This document shows, in pieces, positions 15,454 through 23,547 of a stretch of DNA of 33,986 bases. The position numbers and the translations under genes were made by a program. The stretch spans positions 1 through 33,986 of the forward strand of contig JBKOUY010000046.1 of assembly GCA_046723645.1 (NCBI GenBank). Direction: 5' to 3'. The stretch comes from DASQUK01 sp046723645. Its GTDB lineage: Bacteria; Actinomycetota; Acidimicrobiia; Acidimicrobiales; VFJN01. Every line of letters begins with the position of its first letter. Position 1 is the stretch's first letter. Below the pieces are notes generated by a model. It saw nothing but the letters and a program-made list of their open reading frames with translations. It made no database searches and was not told where the DNA came from.

Positions 15454-17022
15454 TCAGTCGCCGGTCGGCACCTTCGGCCGCGACGTCGAGCGTCCGCGGC
15501 GGGCGGCGGTCATGCGCCGCGCTGCGGGCACGGCGGCGAGCAGGCCCTGCGCCTTGTTGCGGCACTCGAGGTCCTCGTGCTCCGGCACCGAGTCGGCGAC
15601 GATTCCGGCCCCGGCCTGGACCGATGCCCGGCCATCGTCGTCGATGACCATCGTGCGGATGGCGATGGCGGTGTCGATGTTGCCCGAGAAGTCGAGGTAG
15701 CCGACCACACCGGCGTAGGGGCCCCGCTTGGTGGGCTCGAGCGCGTCGATGATCTCCATCGCCCGCACCTTGGGTGCGCCGGACACGGTCCCCGCCGGCA
15801 GCGTGGCCCGGAGGACGTCGATGGCGCTGCGGCCCTCGGCCAGCTCGCCTGACACCTGCGAGGTGAGGTGCATGACGTGGCTGTAGCGCTCCAGCGTCTG
15901 GTACTCGTCCACCCGCTCGGTGCCGAAGCGGACAACGCGCCCGACGTCGTTGCGGGCAAGGTCGATGAGCATGACGTGTTCGGCGATCTCCTTCGGATGC
16001 TCGCGGAGCTCGGCCGCCAGGCGGGCATCGTCCTCGTCGGTCGTCCCCCGGCGGCGCGTGCCGGCGATCGGCCGGGAGATCACCCGCCCGTCGGTCAGCC
16101 GCACCATTGGCTCCGGCGACGCGCCAACGAGCGTGAGCCCGCGTGCCCCGCCCCCGAAGGCGGGCTGCCGCACGAAGTACATGTACGGGCTCGGGTTGAC
16201 CTGGCGCAGCACCCGGTAGACGTCGAACGGGTCGGCGTCGAGGTCGAAGTCGTAGCGCTGCGACAGCACCACCTGGAAGATGTCGCCGGCCAGGATGTGC
16301 TCGCGGGCGACCTCCACGGCGCGGGCGAAGAGGTCGGTGCCCATGGTCGACCGCACGTCGGGCAGCTGATCGTCGGCCGCCGGCGGCTCGACGAGGGGCT
16401 CGTCGATCGGGCGCGCACCGTCGGCGGCGAGCTGCTCGAGGCGGGCGAGGGCACCGTCGTACAGCGCGTCGAGCTGTCCGTCGGTCGCATCGTCCGGCAC
16501 GACCACGTTGTCGATGAGGACCACCCGCTGGCGCCAGTGGTCGTAGGCGGCCAGCTGGCCGATGACCGACACGACGGCATCGGCGTGGCCGAGGTCGTCG
16601 GGGGGCACGTCTGGCAGGCGCTCGACCTCGCGCACGACGTCGTAGCCGAGGTAGCCGAGGACGCCGCCGTGGAGCGGCGGCAGGTCCGCGCGCGACGGTG
16701 CCCGCCATACCCCGAGCAGCGCGTCGAGGGCCGCCAGGATCCCGCGGTCACGCGGGACCGAGGGCGGCACCCACCCGGCCACGTCCACCATCCGCCCCCG
16801 CGCCGTCAGGGTGGCAAGCGGGTTGCGGCCGATGAACGACCAGCGGCTCCACCGGGCCTCGCCGTGCTCGACCGACTCGAGCAGGAACCCGGTGCCGTCA
16901 CCGACCAGGCGGGCGTAGGCGGCCACCGGCGTCGTGAGGTCGGCCAGCAGCTCGCGCCACACCGGAATGACCGTGTGGTCACGGGCCAGCGACCGGAACT
17001 GGTCGCGGGACGGGTTGATCAC
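15454..17022 (-). CDS. trpE: Anthranilate synthase component I
   Basis: Forms anthranilate from chorismate with ammonia from TrpG. The 522-residue protein has the tryptophan feedback site LLES at 47-50, and the chorismate-binding half with GDIFQVVLSQR, NPSPYMYF, SRPIAGTRRRG, HVMLIDLARND, LPAGTVSGAPKVRAMEIID and QAGAGIVADS. The C-terminal 20 residues are basic and Arg/Ser-rich. GTG start at 17022 overlaps the hisI stop (GTGA). No trpG or trpD lies nearby, so the glutaminase partner is encoded elsewhere. Confidence 0.97.
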   Translation of the reverse strand: MINPSRDQFRSLARDHTVIPVWRELLADLTTPVAAYARLVGDGTGFLLESVEHGEARWSRWSFIGRNPLATLTARGRMVDVAGWVPPSVPRDRGILAALDALLGVWRAPSRADLPPLHGGVLGYLGYDVVREVERLPDVPPDDLGHADAVVSVIGQLAAYDHWRQRVVLIDNVVVPDDATDGQLDALYDGALARLEQLAADGARPIDEPLVEPPAADDQLPDVRSTMGTDLFARAVEVAREHILAGDIFQVVLSQRYDFDLDADPFDVYRVLRQVNPSPYMYFVRQPAFGGGARGLTLVGASPEPMVRLTDGRVISRPIAGTRRRGTTDEDDARLAAELREHPKEIAEHVMLIDLARNDVGRVVRFGTERVDEYQTLERYSHVMHLTSQVSGELAEGRSAIDVLRATLPAGTVSGAPKVRAMEIIDALEPTKRGPYAGVVGYLDFSGNIDTAIAIRTMVIDDDGRASVQAGAGIVADSVPEHEDLECRNKAQGLLAAVPAARRMTAARRGRSTSRPKVPTGD

Positions 17023-17447
17023 GGCGCGCGGCCGATCCCGGCGACCGGATCGGAGGCCTGCCGACCGGTCGCTTCACCGGGGCCGGGCCCGAACGCCCGG
17101 AAGAAGCACGACTGCGCGCCCGTGTGGCAGGCGCCGGCACCCAGCTGATCCACCACGAACAGCAGCACGTCGCCGTCGCAGTCGTAGTGCGCCGACCACA
17201 CGTACTGGACGTCGCCGGACGTCTCGCCCTTGCGCCACACCTCCTGGCGGCTGCGGCTCCAGAAGACGGTACGGCCCTCGGTCAGGGTGAGCCGCAGGGT
17301 CTCGGCGGTCATCCACGCCATCATCAGCACGCGCCCGGATGCGCGGTCCTGCACGATGGCCGGCACCAGGCCGTCGGCGTTGTACCGGACCTGCGCCAGC
17401 TGCTCGTCCGTCGCCTCGATCGGCGTCGCCGGGGGCGTGGCTGGCAT
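17019..17447 (-). CDS. hisI: Phosphoribosyl-AMP cyclohydrolase
   Basis: Opens the adenine ring of phosphoribosyl-AMP, third step of His synthesis. The 142-residue protein has the magnesium site HYDCDGD (Asp89, Asp91, Asp93) and zinc ligands Cys90, Cys107 and Cys114 in ACHTGAQSC, plus WSRSRQEVWRKGETSG. It is monofunctional, without the HisE domain. The gene leads a hisI-trpE pair with GTGA overlap, apart from the other his genes, and has its own TACGAT box 6 nt before the ATG. Confidence 0.97.
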   Translation of the reverse strand: MPATPPATPIEATDEQLAQVRYNADGLVPAIVQDRASGRVLMMAWMTAETLRLTLTEGRTVFWSRSRQEVWRKGETSGDVQYVWSAHYDCDGDVLLFVVDQLGAGACHTGAQSCFFRAFGPGPGEATGRQASDPVAGIGRAP

Positions 17448-17453
17448 CGGGCC

Positions 17454-17459
17454 ATCGTA
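17454..17459 (-). promoter_or_regulatory. Leaderless-type -10 box (TACGAT) of hisI-trpE
   Basis: TACGAT, 6 nt before the hisI ATG. Probably drives hisI, trpE and perhaps ygfZ and the J-domain gene. Confidence 0.6.
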
Positions 17460-17493
17460 CGGCCCGGCCCCGGCCCGGAAGAATCCATTCGCG

Positions 17494-18465
17494 TCAGAGG
17501 GCGCCGGCGGCCGAGATGGAGACGGTGCTGTCGGGCTCGGCGATCGAGTCGGAGTCGCAGTCGGTCGAGAACTGGATCGTCTTCTGGTTTTCGCCCGCCA
17601 GCCCCGCCTCGACGCGCCGACGGGCTTCCTCGAACGTCGCACCGGTCTCGTCGGGGAACTGGTCGTAGGCCGGGAACTCGCCCGTGAACTCGATGTCGAT
17701 GTCCTGGGCACGGAAGCCCTTGCGCAGCAGGTGGTCTTGGATGCCGCCCGCCAACAGCTGCTCCAGGCCCACCCGTTCGGCGGCCAGCCTGATGCAGGCG
17801 GGGTTGAGCGTCGCCAGCTGGCCGATCTTGAGGACGTTCTCGGCCGTGCCCGAGTTGATGTTGGTGAGGCCGAGGGTCATCCCGTCGACCGCCTTGGTCA
17901 GGATGCTCTCGGACTGCTCGGGGTCGAAGACGAACGCCCCCGTCGAATAGGTGCCGTCCTCGAGGAACACGCGGGTCCCCTCTTCGATCGGCAGGTCGCC
18001 CGCTTCCGATATCCGGCCGTCCTCGACCGTGAACTCCACGGGGTCGCGCAGCTGCTCGACGCGCTCCTGCACGAAGACGTTGCCCCTGGGGATCGTGACC
18101 TTCACCTGGTTGTCGTCCGACACCTCGACGTCCGGCAGGTCCTCGACCCTGAACTCGAGCAGGCCCGGCACCTGCGCCGGGAAGATGTCCGTGTAGATGT
18201 CCTGCGTTCGGCCCAGGATCTCGACGTCGTGCGTCACCCGCAGCTCGACGTCGTTCTGGACGGCGATGAGCCCGAGGGTCGTCTCGAGCTCCGACGCCGG
18301 AAAGACCAGGCGGCTGCTCACGCCGCGACCTTCCTCGGACTCGTTGAACCCGAACTGACTCGAGCAGTAGCCGAGGCCGAGCGCCGCCACACCCAGGGCC
18401 GCCACCGCCGCGATGGCGGTCCTGACGAAACCGCCCCGCCGCGGGCGCCCCTCCGCTCGTCTCAT
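17494..18465 (-). CDS. Membrane-anchored exported protein, unknown (weakly DUF4230-like)
   Basis: A 323-residue protein with a basic N-terminus (RRAEGRPRRGG), a membrane helix at about 14-33 and an extracytoplasmic body of acidic composition. A repeated theme of short beta strands (DLPDVEVSDDNQVKVTIP) faintly recalls DUF4230 proteins, but I cannot support the assignment by eye. The second half has Cys pairs (ACIRL; TDCDSDS) that could form a disulfide outside the cell. It follows the peptidoglycan-binding lipoprotein gene by 36 bp and is probably in its operon. Confidence 0.75.
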   Translation of the reverse strand: MRRAEGRPRRGGFVRTAIAAVAALGVAALGLGYCSSQFGFNESEEGRGVSSRLVFPASELETTLGLIAVQNDVELRVTHDVEILGRTQDIYTDIFPAQVPGLLEFRVEDLPDVEVSDDNQVKVTIPRGNVFVQERVEQLRDPVEFTVEDGRISEAGDLPIEEGTRVFLEDGTYSTGAFVFDPEQSESILTKAVDGMTLGLTNINSGTAENVLKIGQLATLNPACIRLAAERVGLEQLLAGGIQDHLLRKGFRAQDIDIEFTGEFPAYDQFPDETGATFEEARRRVEAGLAGENQKTIQFSTDCDSDSIAEPDSTVSISAAGAL

Positions 18466-18501
18466 GTCACACCGTCGTGGTCGGGCATGGCGGGGCCGGC
18501 G

Positions 18502-19044
18502 TCAGTCCGTCGGGGGCAGGGACGACGAGTCGCCGGACGCCCCCGAGGCGGCCGACGAGGACGACGCACCCGTGGCGCACGTCGTGCCGCCCGACTCCGA
18601 CGTCGTCGGCCAGCGCATCACCTGGAGCGTCGCCGGGCCGTACTCGCCGTCGGCCGTGATCCCGGCCCGTCGCTGCACGTCCGCCACCGCTCCCGCGGTC
18701 TGCGGGCCGTAGTCGCCGTCGACGGTCACACCCTCGCGGTTGCAACGCGCCAGCGCGTCCTGCAACACGACCACCGCGTCCTCGTCACCCCGCCCCTGCG
18801 ACATACCGCACGAGCTCGACGCCTCCGAGAAGAAGCCCGTGTCACCGGGCACCCGCACCGGCACCGAGTCGACGTCGATGACCACGACGCCGTCGCAGGT
18901 GGGCAGTCCGTTCGTGGTTTCGTCGATCGCGGCCGCTTCGCTGCTGGTGCCGAAGTCGAAGTTGCCGTTCCCGTCGATCGACTCACACCCCCCCGCGGCC
19001 GCGAGGGCCAGAAGTCCGAACAGCACCAGGATGGCGATTCCCAT
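18502..19044 (-). CDS. Secreted lipoprotein-like protein with peptidoglycan-binding domain
   Basis: A 180-residue protein from the ATG at 19044, with GGAGGAGG just upstream, one of the few strong ribosome sites here. Residues 3-19 are a hydrophobic signal ending AAAGGC at Cys20, a plausible but non-canonical lipobox. Residues about 88-150 match the PG_binding_1 fold: VVVLQDALARC, then GDYGPQTAGAVADVQRR and DGEYGPATLQVM, the DGxYGPxT pattern appearing twice. The C-terminus is Ser/Gly/Ala-rich. It likely attaches to the cell wall. A 36-bp gap separates it from the next exported protein. Confidence 0.85.
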   Translation of the reverse strand: MGIAILVLFGLLALAAAGGCESIDGNGNFDFGTSSEAAAIDETTNGLPTCDGVVVIDVDSVPVRVPGDTGFFSEASSSCGMSQGRGDEDAVVVLQDALARCNREGVTVDGDYGPQTAGAVADVQRRAGITADGEYGPATLQVMRWPTTSESGGTTCATGASSSSAASGASGDSSSLPPTD

Positions 19045-19151
19045 GCTGCCTCCTCCCTCTGATTTCCCCTGTAGGTGTACCCCGTGACCCCGAGTTCGTG
19101 TCAACGGAACGTGCGACGGGTAGCACGGTTACGACGGAATCTGGCCCGCTA

Positions 19152-19185
19152 CCACAATATGCGCGTGAAGTCTCACGCATTGTGG
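19152..19185. promoter_or_regulatory. Long inverted repeat between divergent envelope genes
   Basis: Left arm CCACAAT then ATGC bulge then GCGTGA; 4-nt loop AGTC; right arm TCACGC ATTGTGG. That is 13 paired bases in a GC-moderate island, ending 23 nt before the ATG at 19209 and 108 nt from the divergent start at 19044. It could be an operator for both genes or a leader hairpin. Confidence 0.5.
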
Positions 19186-19208
19186 CGGCACCAACCCAGG
19201 GAAGTCGC

Positions 19209-20180
19209 ATGTCGGCACACGATCAGGACGCCAGCCATGGTGGGTCGAGACGGTGGCGCGGCCGTGGTGGGTGGATCGTTCCCGCACTGGCCGTGATCGG
19301 CGCCGGTGCCCTCGTGTTCGCCGCCGTCGATCGGGGACTGATCGACCTACCGGACTGGTTCAGCGGCGGCCGGAGCGATCCGGCGCCCCGGGGCACGGTG
19401 ATCTACAAGGGCCAGGAGGCCCGGACGGCGTCCGAGAACTTCCTCATCGATATCGGTGACGGCACGGCAATGGTGGCGGTGCAGGCCAAGCAGAACTGGG
19501 ACCGGTCCGGCTGGATCATCAACGGGGACTTTCAATCGACCAACGGGACGTCGAGCGTCGCCGACCCCGAGGATGGCGACCGGCCGGCGCGCCTTGCGGT
19601 CAAGGTGGATTACTGCGCCGACGGGACGATCACCACGACGGAGACCAGCGGCGACGACCCCGTGACCGCCATCAGGTTCGAGATGGGGCGACTCTACGTG
19701 TGCGACGCGGTCCTCGAGCACACACCCGCCAACGACTCCGCGTTCAAGCAGGACGACACGCCCAAGGACTTCCACGGCTCGTTCGTCAGCTTCGTGGCCG
19801 GTGCCGTCGAGGCGACGGCCGCCGCCTCGTCGTGTCCGAGCGACGAGCTCGCCAGGTACCGGACGCAAGACTACCGGTCGTTCGTCCGGCAGGAATTGGC
19901 CGACCGGTTCCGCCTGCCCGTCGCCAACGTCGAAGTCGTTGCAGGCCGGATCGGTCGGTCCGACGACGCGACTCGGCGGGAGCTGCGCGCGGCGCTCGAG
20001 AGCTACGCCAACATGCGGGACCCGGACGATCCCTCCAAGACCTACGAGGCACTCACGATCCAGTACCTCAGCGGCGACGGTGAGGCGGTGACCGACTCGT
20101 GCTACCGGGACGCCGGTGGCCGCGAGCTCGACGACCTCGACGCCGTCGCCGCTCCCGATCCAGACAACGGTGATCCGTAG
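19209..20180 (+). CDS. Single-pass membrane protein, unknown function
   Basis: A 323-residue protein: about 20 polar and basic residues, one membrane helix at about 21-41 (GWIVPALAVIGAGALVFAAV), then an extracytoplasmic domain with NGDFQSTNG, VKVDYCADGTITTTET and a C-terminal part that may hold a Cys pair. I recognise no family. The ATG at 19209 is chosen because AGGGAAG lies just upstream and the inverted repeat sits between it and the promoter region; the frame is open to a GTG at 19098, which would add 37 residues encoded across the repeat. Its stop is 12 bp from the converging groES-like stop. Confidence 0.75.
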   Translation: MSAHDQDASHGGSRRWRGRGGWIVPALAVIGAGALVFAAVDRGLIDLPDWFSGGRSDPAPRGTVIYKGQEARTASENFLIDIGDGTAMVAVQAKQNWDRSGWIINGDFQSTNGTSSVADPEDGDRPARLAVKVDYCADGTITTTETSGDDPVTAIRFEMGRLYVCDAVLEHTPANDSAFKQDDTPKDFHGSFVSFVAGAVEATAAASSCPSDELARYRTQDYRSFVRQELADRFRLPVANVEVVAGRIGRSDDATRRELRAALESYANMRDPDDPSKTYEALTIQYLSGDGEAVTDSCYRDAGGRELDDLDAVAAPDPDNGDP

Positions 20181-20192
20181 CGGCGTTGGGTC

Positions 20193-20552
20193 CTACAGGT
20201 ACAGGCCCGTCGAGGCCTCGCCCAGCCGGGTCGACGCCACGGCATGGACGTCGCGCTCGCGCAGGATGATGTAGTCGTCGCCTCTGACCTCGACCTCGTA
20301 GCGGTCCTCGGGGGCGAACAGCACGTGGTCTCCGGCCTGCATGGCCCTGACGTTGGGGCCGACCGCCACGACCTCGGCCCAGGCCAGCCGCTTCGACGTC
20401 TGCGCGGTGGCCGGGATGAGGATGCCACCCGAGGACCGGCGCTCGCCCTCGGGTCCCGCAATGCGCACCAGCACCCGATCGTTGAGCATCTTGATGGGGA
20501 GCTTCTCGGTAGCGGTGCCGTCGTCGGCGGTCACCGTGGCGGGGTCCGGCAC
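20193..20552 (-). CDS. GroES-family co-chaperonin, solo
   Basis: A 119-residue Cpn10 domain protein. LPIKMLNDRVLVRI, GERRSSGGILIPATA (mobile loop) and AEVVAVGPN match GroES, but there is a 22-residue N-terminal extension and no groEL next to it. Such stand-alone GroES-like proteins with KLPIKML occur in other actinobacteria. The GTG at 20552 is preferred because TAGCGT lies exactly 7 nt before it, as for other genes here; a TTG at 20582 and an internal ATG (MLNDRV) are less likely. Whether it serves a main GroEL elsewhere is unknown. Confidence 0.87.
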   Translation of the reverse strand: MPDPATVTADDGTATEKLPIKMLNDRVLVRIAGPEGERRSSGGILIPATAQTSKRLAWAEVVAVGPNVRAMQAGDHVLFAPEDRYEVEVRGDDYIILRERDVHAVASTRLGEASTGLYL

Positions 20553-20559
20553 ACGAACG

Positions 20560-20565
20560 ACGCTA
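20560..20565 (-). promoter_or_regulatory. Leaderless-type -10 box (TAGCGT)
   Basis: TAGCGT, 7 nt before the GTG of the GroES-like gene; fixes that start. Confidence 0.6.
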
Positions 20566-20621
20566 GCGGTCGCCGGCGGCAACCGACGACTCTGCCCGGG
20601 GCTTCTCGCGGCGGCGCTCGT

Positions 20622-21197
20622 TCACGTGCGGACGCTGCCTCCCGAGCGCCAATACTCGCCCGCGGCCCGGTCGAGGAACCCCTCGTCGACCAGGAACCGT
20701 CGCAGCGACGCAACGTCCTCGTGGAAGCGCCGCAGGATCGCGTTCACCTGGCGCTCCGAGTAGCGGGCACCGACGTCGAACTCCTGTGCCAGGCGGTCGA
20801 GGATCACGAGCTTGCGGCCCCGCTGGGTCGGGATCTGCGTCAGCCGCCCGCCCCGGAAGTAGCGCCGCAGGATGCGCGCGTCGTCCTCCGGCACGTCGTC
20901 GGTGGGGTCGGGTCCCGGGCGCTCCGACGACGCCATCGCCGCCAGCCGAAAGGCCTCACCCAGCAGCACGTGGTCGCCGCGGTCGCCGCGCACGACCAGG
21001 TCGCCGTCCACCAGCCGGGCGAGGGCGGTCGCGGCCCGGCGCGCCGTCAGCCCCGTCGATGCCCGCACCTCGTCGAGCGTCGACCCACCCAGCACCAGCG
21101 CCGCGAACACCCGGCGCCGGTCGTCGTCGGCCAGGAGACCGGCGATGGTGCCGGCGTCCGGCACCGGGGCGGCTCTGTCGTCGCCGGGGGCGGTCAC
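20622..21197 (-). CDS. HTH (ArsR-like) transcriptional regulator with DUF2087 domain
   Basis: A 191-residue protein. Residues about 18-85 form a winged helix (RRVFAALVLGGSTLDEVRASTG, then TALARLVDGDLVVRGD). Residues about 105-180 are DUF2087 (RYFRGGRLTQIPTQRGRKL, YSERQVNAILRRFHEDVASLRRFLVDEG, ending YWRSGG). DUF2087 proteins of this kind are predicted regulators, with no known ligand. GTG start with TAGCCT 7 nt upstream, so it has its own promoter, 47 bp after hisF. Confidence 0.9.
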   Translation of the reverse strand: MTAPGDDRAAPVPDAGTIAGLLADDDRRRVFAALVLGGSTLDEVRASTGLTARRAATALARLVDGDLVVRGDRGDHVLLGEAFRLAAMASSERPGPDPTDDVPEDDARILRRYFRGGRLTQIPTQRGRKLVILDRLAQEFDVGARYSERQVNAILRRFHEDVASLRRFLVDEGFLDRAAGEYWRSGGSVRT

Positions 21198-21204
21198 GTC
21201 GGGG

Positions 21205-21210
21205 AGGCTA
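21205..21210 (-). promoter_or_regulatory. Leaderless-type -10 box (TAGCCT)
   Basis: TAGCCT, 7 nt before the GTG at 21197, in the 47-bp gap after hisF. Confidence 0.6.
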
Positions 21211-21244
21211 CGGCGCCGGCGGGCGGGCGCTGACTGCTCGGCCT

Positions 21245-22012
21245 CTACACCGGGCGGACGATCAGCCCGGCCCGCGTGAGCTCGTCCTTGGCCTCGGCGA
21301 TGGTGTGCTCACCGAAGTGGAAGATCGACGCCGCCAACACCGCGTCGGCACCGCCCTCGATCACGCCCTCGGCGAGGTGGGCCAGGGTGCCCACACCACC
21401 GCTGGCGATCACCGGCACGCCCACGGCGTCGGACACCGCCCGGGTCAGCTCGAGGTCGAAGCCCTCCCGGGTGCCGTCGCGGTCCATCGATGTGAGCAGG
21501 ATCTCGCCCGCGCCGCGGTCCTCGACCTCCCGCGCCCAGGCCACCGCATCGAGTGCCGTCCCCGACCGCCCGCCGTGCGTCGTCACCTGAAACGCTGTCC
21601 CGGCGCCGGGCACCCGGCGGGCGTCGACCGCCACGACGACGCACTGGCTGCCGAACTCGGTGGCCAGCTCGGTCACGAGGTCGGGACGCTCCACCGCCGC
21701 CGTGTTGATCGACACCTTCTCCGCGCCCGCCATCAACAGCCGGCGGGCGTCGTCGATCGATCGCACCCCGCCCCCCACGGTAAAGGGGATGAACACCTCG
21801 TCGGCCGTTCGCGCCGCGACCTCGACAATGGTGTCCCGGGCGTCGGCCGACGCGGTGATGTCGAGGAAGACCAGCTCGTCGGCGCCTTCGGCGTCGTAGC
21901 GGGCGGCCAGCTCCACGGGGTCCCCGGCGTCGCGCAGGCCCACGAAGTTGACGCCCTTGACGACCCGGCCGGCGTCCACGTCGAGGCAGGGGATCACGCG
22001 GACGCTACGCAC
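21245..22012 (-). CDS. hisF: Imidazole glycerol phosphate synthase cyclase subunit
   Basis: Synthase barrel that closes the imidazole ring with ammonia from HisH. The 255-residue protein has catalytic Asp11 in VIPCLDVDAGRVVKG and Asp130 in VVVAVDARR, plus FTVGGGVRS and VIASGGVG. The GTG at 22012 gives the family-typical RSVRVIPCLDV start; a GTG at 21997 (VIPCL) would cut it short. It follows hisA by 70 bp in the hisH-hisA-hisF row. Confidence 0.97.
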   Translation of the reverse strand: MRSVRVIPCLDVDAGRVVKGVNFVGLRDAGDPVELAARYDAEGADELVFLDITASADARDTIVEVAARTADEVFIPFTVGGGVRSIDDARRLLMAGAEKVSINTAAVERPDLVTELATEFGSQCVVVAVDARRVPGAGTAFQVTTHGGRSGTALDAVAWAREVEDRGAGEILLTSMDRDGTREGFDLELTRAVSDAVGVPVIASGGVGTLAHLAEGVIEGGADAVLAASIFHFGEHTIAEAKDELTRAGLIVRPV

Positions 22013-22082
22013 CGGCCCACTTCCGGTCCGGCATCTGCGCACACACCGGCGTCGCCCGCCTGCGCGGCGCGCGACACGCCGG

Positions 22083-22820
22083 TCACGCGTGCGCCTCGAT
22101 CGTGGCGACCGCATCGGAGACCCGGAAGGCACCCTCGTAGAGCGCCCGGCCCACGATCACGCCGGCCAGCCGCCGGTCGTCGACCTCGAGCACCGACAGC
22201 GTCCGCAGGTCGGCGAGCGTCCCCACGCCCCCGGATGCGATCACGTCGACACTGGTGGCATCCAGCACGGCGACGAGCTGGTCCAGGGCCGGGCCCGACA
22301 GCGTGCCGTCCCGCCCGATCTCGGTGACCACCAACGCCGCCACGCCGGCGTCCTCGAACCGGCGGGCGACGTCCACGAGGTCGTGCCCCGAATCATGGAG
22401 CCATCCCCGCACGGCCACGTCGCGACCCCGGGCGTCGAGCCCGACCGCGACCCTCTCGGGGTAGCGCCCGGCGAGCGAGCGGACCCAGTCGGGCCGTTCC
22501 AGTGCCGCCGTGGCCACCACCACCCGGCGCACGCCCTGCCCCAGCAGCGCATCGGCGGCGGCATCGTCGCGCACACCACCCCCGCACTGCACCGGCACCT
22601 CGACGGCGGCGGCGACGGCGGCCACGAGCTCGCGGTTGCGGGGCTCGCCGGTGCGGGCGGCATCGAGGTCGACGACGTGGATCCAGGGTGCACCTTCGGC
22701 GGCGAACGCCCGCGCCCGCGCCACCGGGTCGTCGACGTACACGGTCTCCTGGGCATAGTCGCCCTGGTACAGCCGGACACAACGGCCACCGCGCAGGTCG
22801 ATCGCCGGATACAGGTCCAT
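22083..22820 (-). CDS. hisA: ProFAR isomerase
   Basis: Amadori isomerisation of ProFAR to PRFAR. The 245-residue barrel begins MDLYPAIDLRGG with Asp8, has CVRLYQGDY, CGGGVRD, Asp129 in AVGLDARGR, AVRGWLHDSG and IGRDGTLSGP. With trpF present in the window, it need not be a dual-function PriA, and I see no strong PriA pattern. Starts at ATG 22820, 33 bp after hisH. Confidence 0.95.
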   Translation of the reverse strand: MDLYPAIDLRGGRCVRLYQGDYAQETVYVDDPVARARAFAAEGAPWIHVVDLDAARTGEPRNRELVAAVAAAVEVPVQCGGGVRDDAAADALLGQGVRRVVVATAALERPDWVRSLAGRYPERVAVGLDARGRDVAVRGWLHDSGHDLVDVARRFEDAGVAALVVTEIGRDGTLSGPALDQLVAVLDATSVDVIASGGVGTLADLRTLSVLEVDDRRLAGVIVGRALYEGAFRVSDAVATIEAHA

Positions 22821-22853
22821 CACGGGTCGATCAGGGCGCACCGAGCGTGTGGG

Positions 22854-23477
22854 TCACGCCGCGGCCGCCGACTCGACCGCCCGGCCGACGAAGTTGGCCA
22901 GGATGCGCATGCCGGTCGCCCCCGACTTCTCCGGGTGGAACTGCGTGGCCCACAGCGCACCCGACTCGACGGCCGCCACCGCCGGGCCGCCGTAATCGCA
23001 CGTGGCCACCGCGTGCTCGTCGCAATCCGCGGCAAACGAGTGCACGAAATAGACCCACACCGGGTCGGACACGCCGGCCAGCAACCCGCTGTCGCCCCGC
23101 CTGGCGAGCACGTTCCACTGCATCTGCGGGCGCTTCACCCCGTCCGGGAGCCGCCGCACGACCCCGCGGAGGACGCCCAGGCCGGGCACGGACGGTGTCT
23201 CCTCCGAGCCCTGGTACAGCATCTGCATCCCCACGCAGACCCCCAGGAACGGCCGGCCCGAACAGGCGCACTCGATGGCCAGTTCGTCGAGGCCCCTTTG
23301 CTCGAGCGCCTCCATGCAGCGGCCGAAGTTTCCGACCCCCGGGAGCACCACGCCCGCGGCGTCGCGCACCAGGCCCGGGTCGGCGGTGAGGCGGGCATCG
23401 GCGCCCACGTGCTCGAGCGCCTTCTGCGCCGACCGGAGGTTGCCTATGCCGTAGTCGAGGACGGCGATGAGGGTCAT
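22854..23477 (-). CDS. hisH: Imidazole glycerol phosphate synthase glutaminase subunit
   Basis: Class I glutamine amidotransferase giving ammonia to HisF. The 207-residue protein has the triad Cys81 (FLGVCVGMQ), His181 and Glu183 (TQFHPEKSG), and the opening VLDYGIGNLRS. It heads the hisHAF row. A TAGGAT box lies 23 nt before the ATG, giving a short leader rather than none. Confidence 0.97.
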   Translation of the reverse strand: MTLIAVLDYGIGNLRSAQKALEHVGADARLTADPGLVRDAAGVVLPGVGNFGRCMEALEQRGLDELAIECACSGRPFLGVCVGMQMLYQGSEETPSVPGLGVLRGVVRRLPDGVKRPQMQWNVLARRGDSGLLAGVSDPVWVYFVHSFAADCDEHAVATCDYGGPAVAAVESGALWATQFHPEKSGATGMRILANFVGRAVESAAAA

Positions 23478-23500
23478 GGGCGGTCTCTCACTGGCGTCCG

Positions 23501-23506
23501 ATCCTA
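23501..23506 (-). promoter_or_regulatory. Candidate -10 box (TAGGAT) of hisHAF
   Basis: TAGGAT on the minus strand, 23 nt before the hisH ATG, implying a leader of about 16 nt if the usual 6-7 nt to the transcript start applies. Confidence 0.35.
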
Positions 23507-23547
23507 CGGCCGGGCACGGTCGGCCCCCGAACAGGTTTCGCCCGGTG

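Noticed and set aside
15454..17459. Trp attenuator or leader peptide before trpE
   Set aside because: trpE starts within the hisI stop codon and hisI appears leaderless, so there is no room for a leader.
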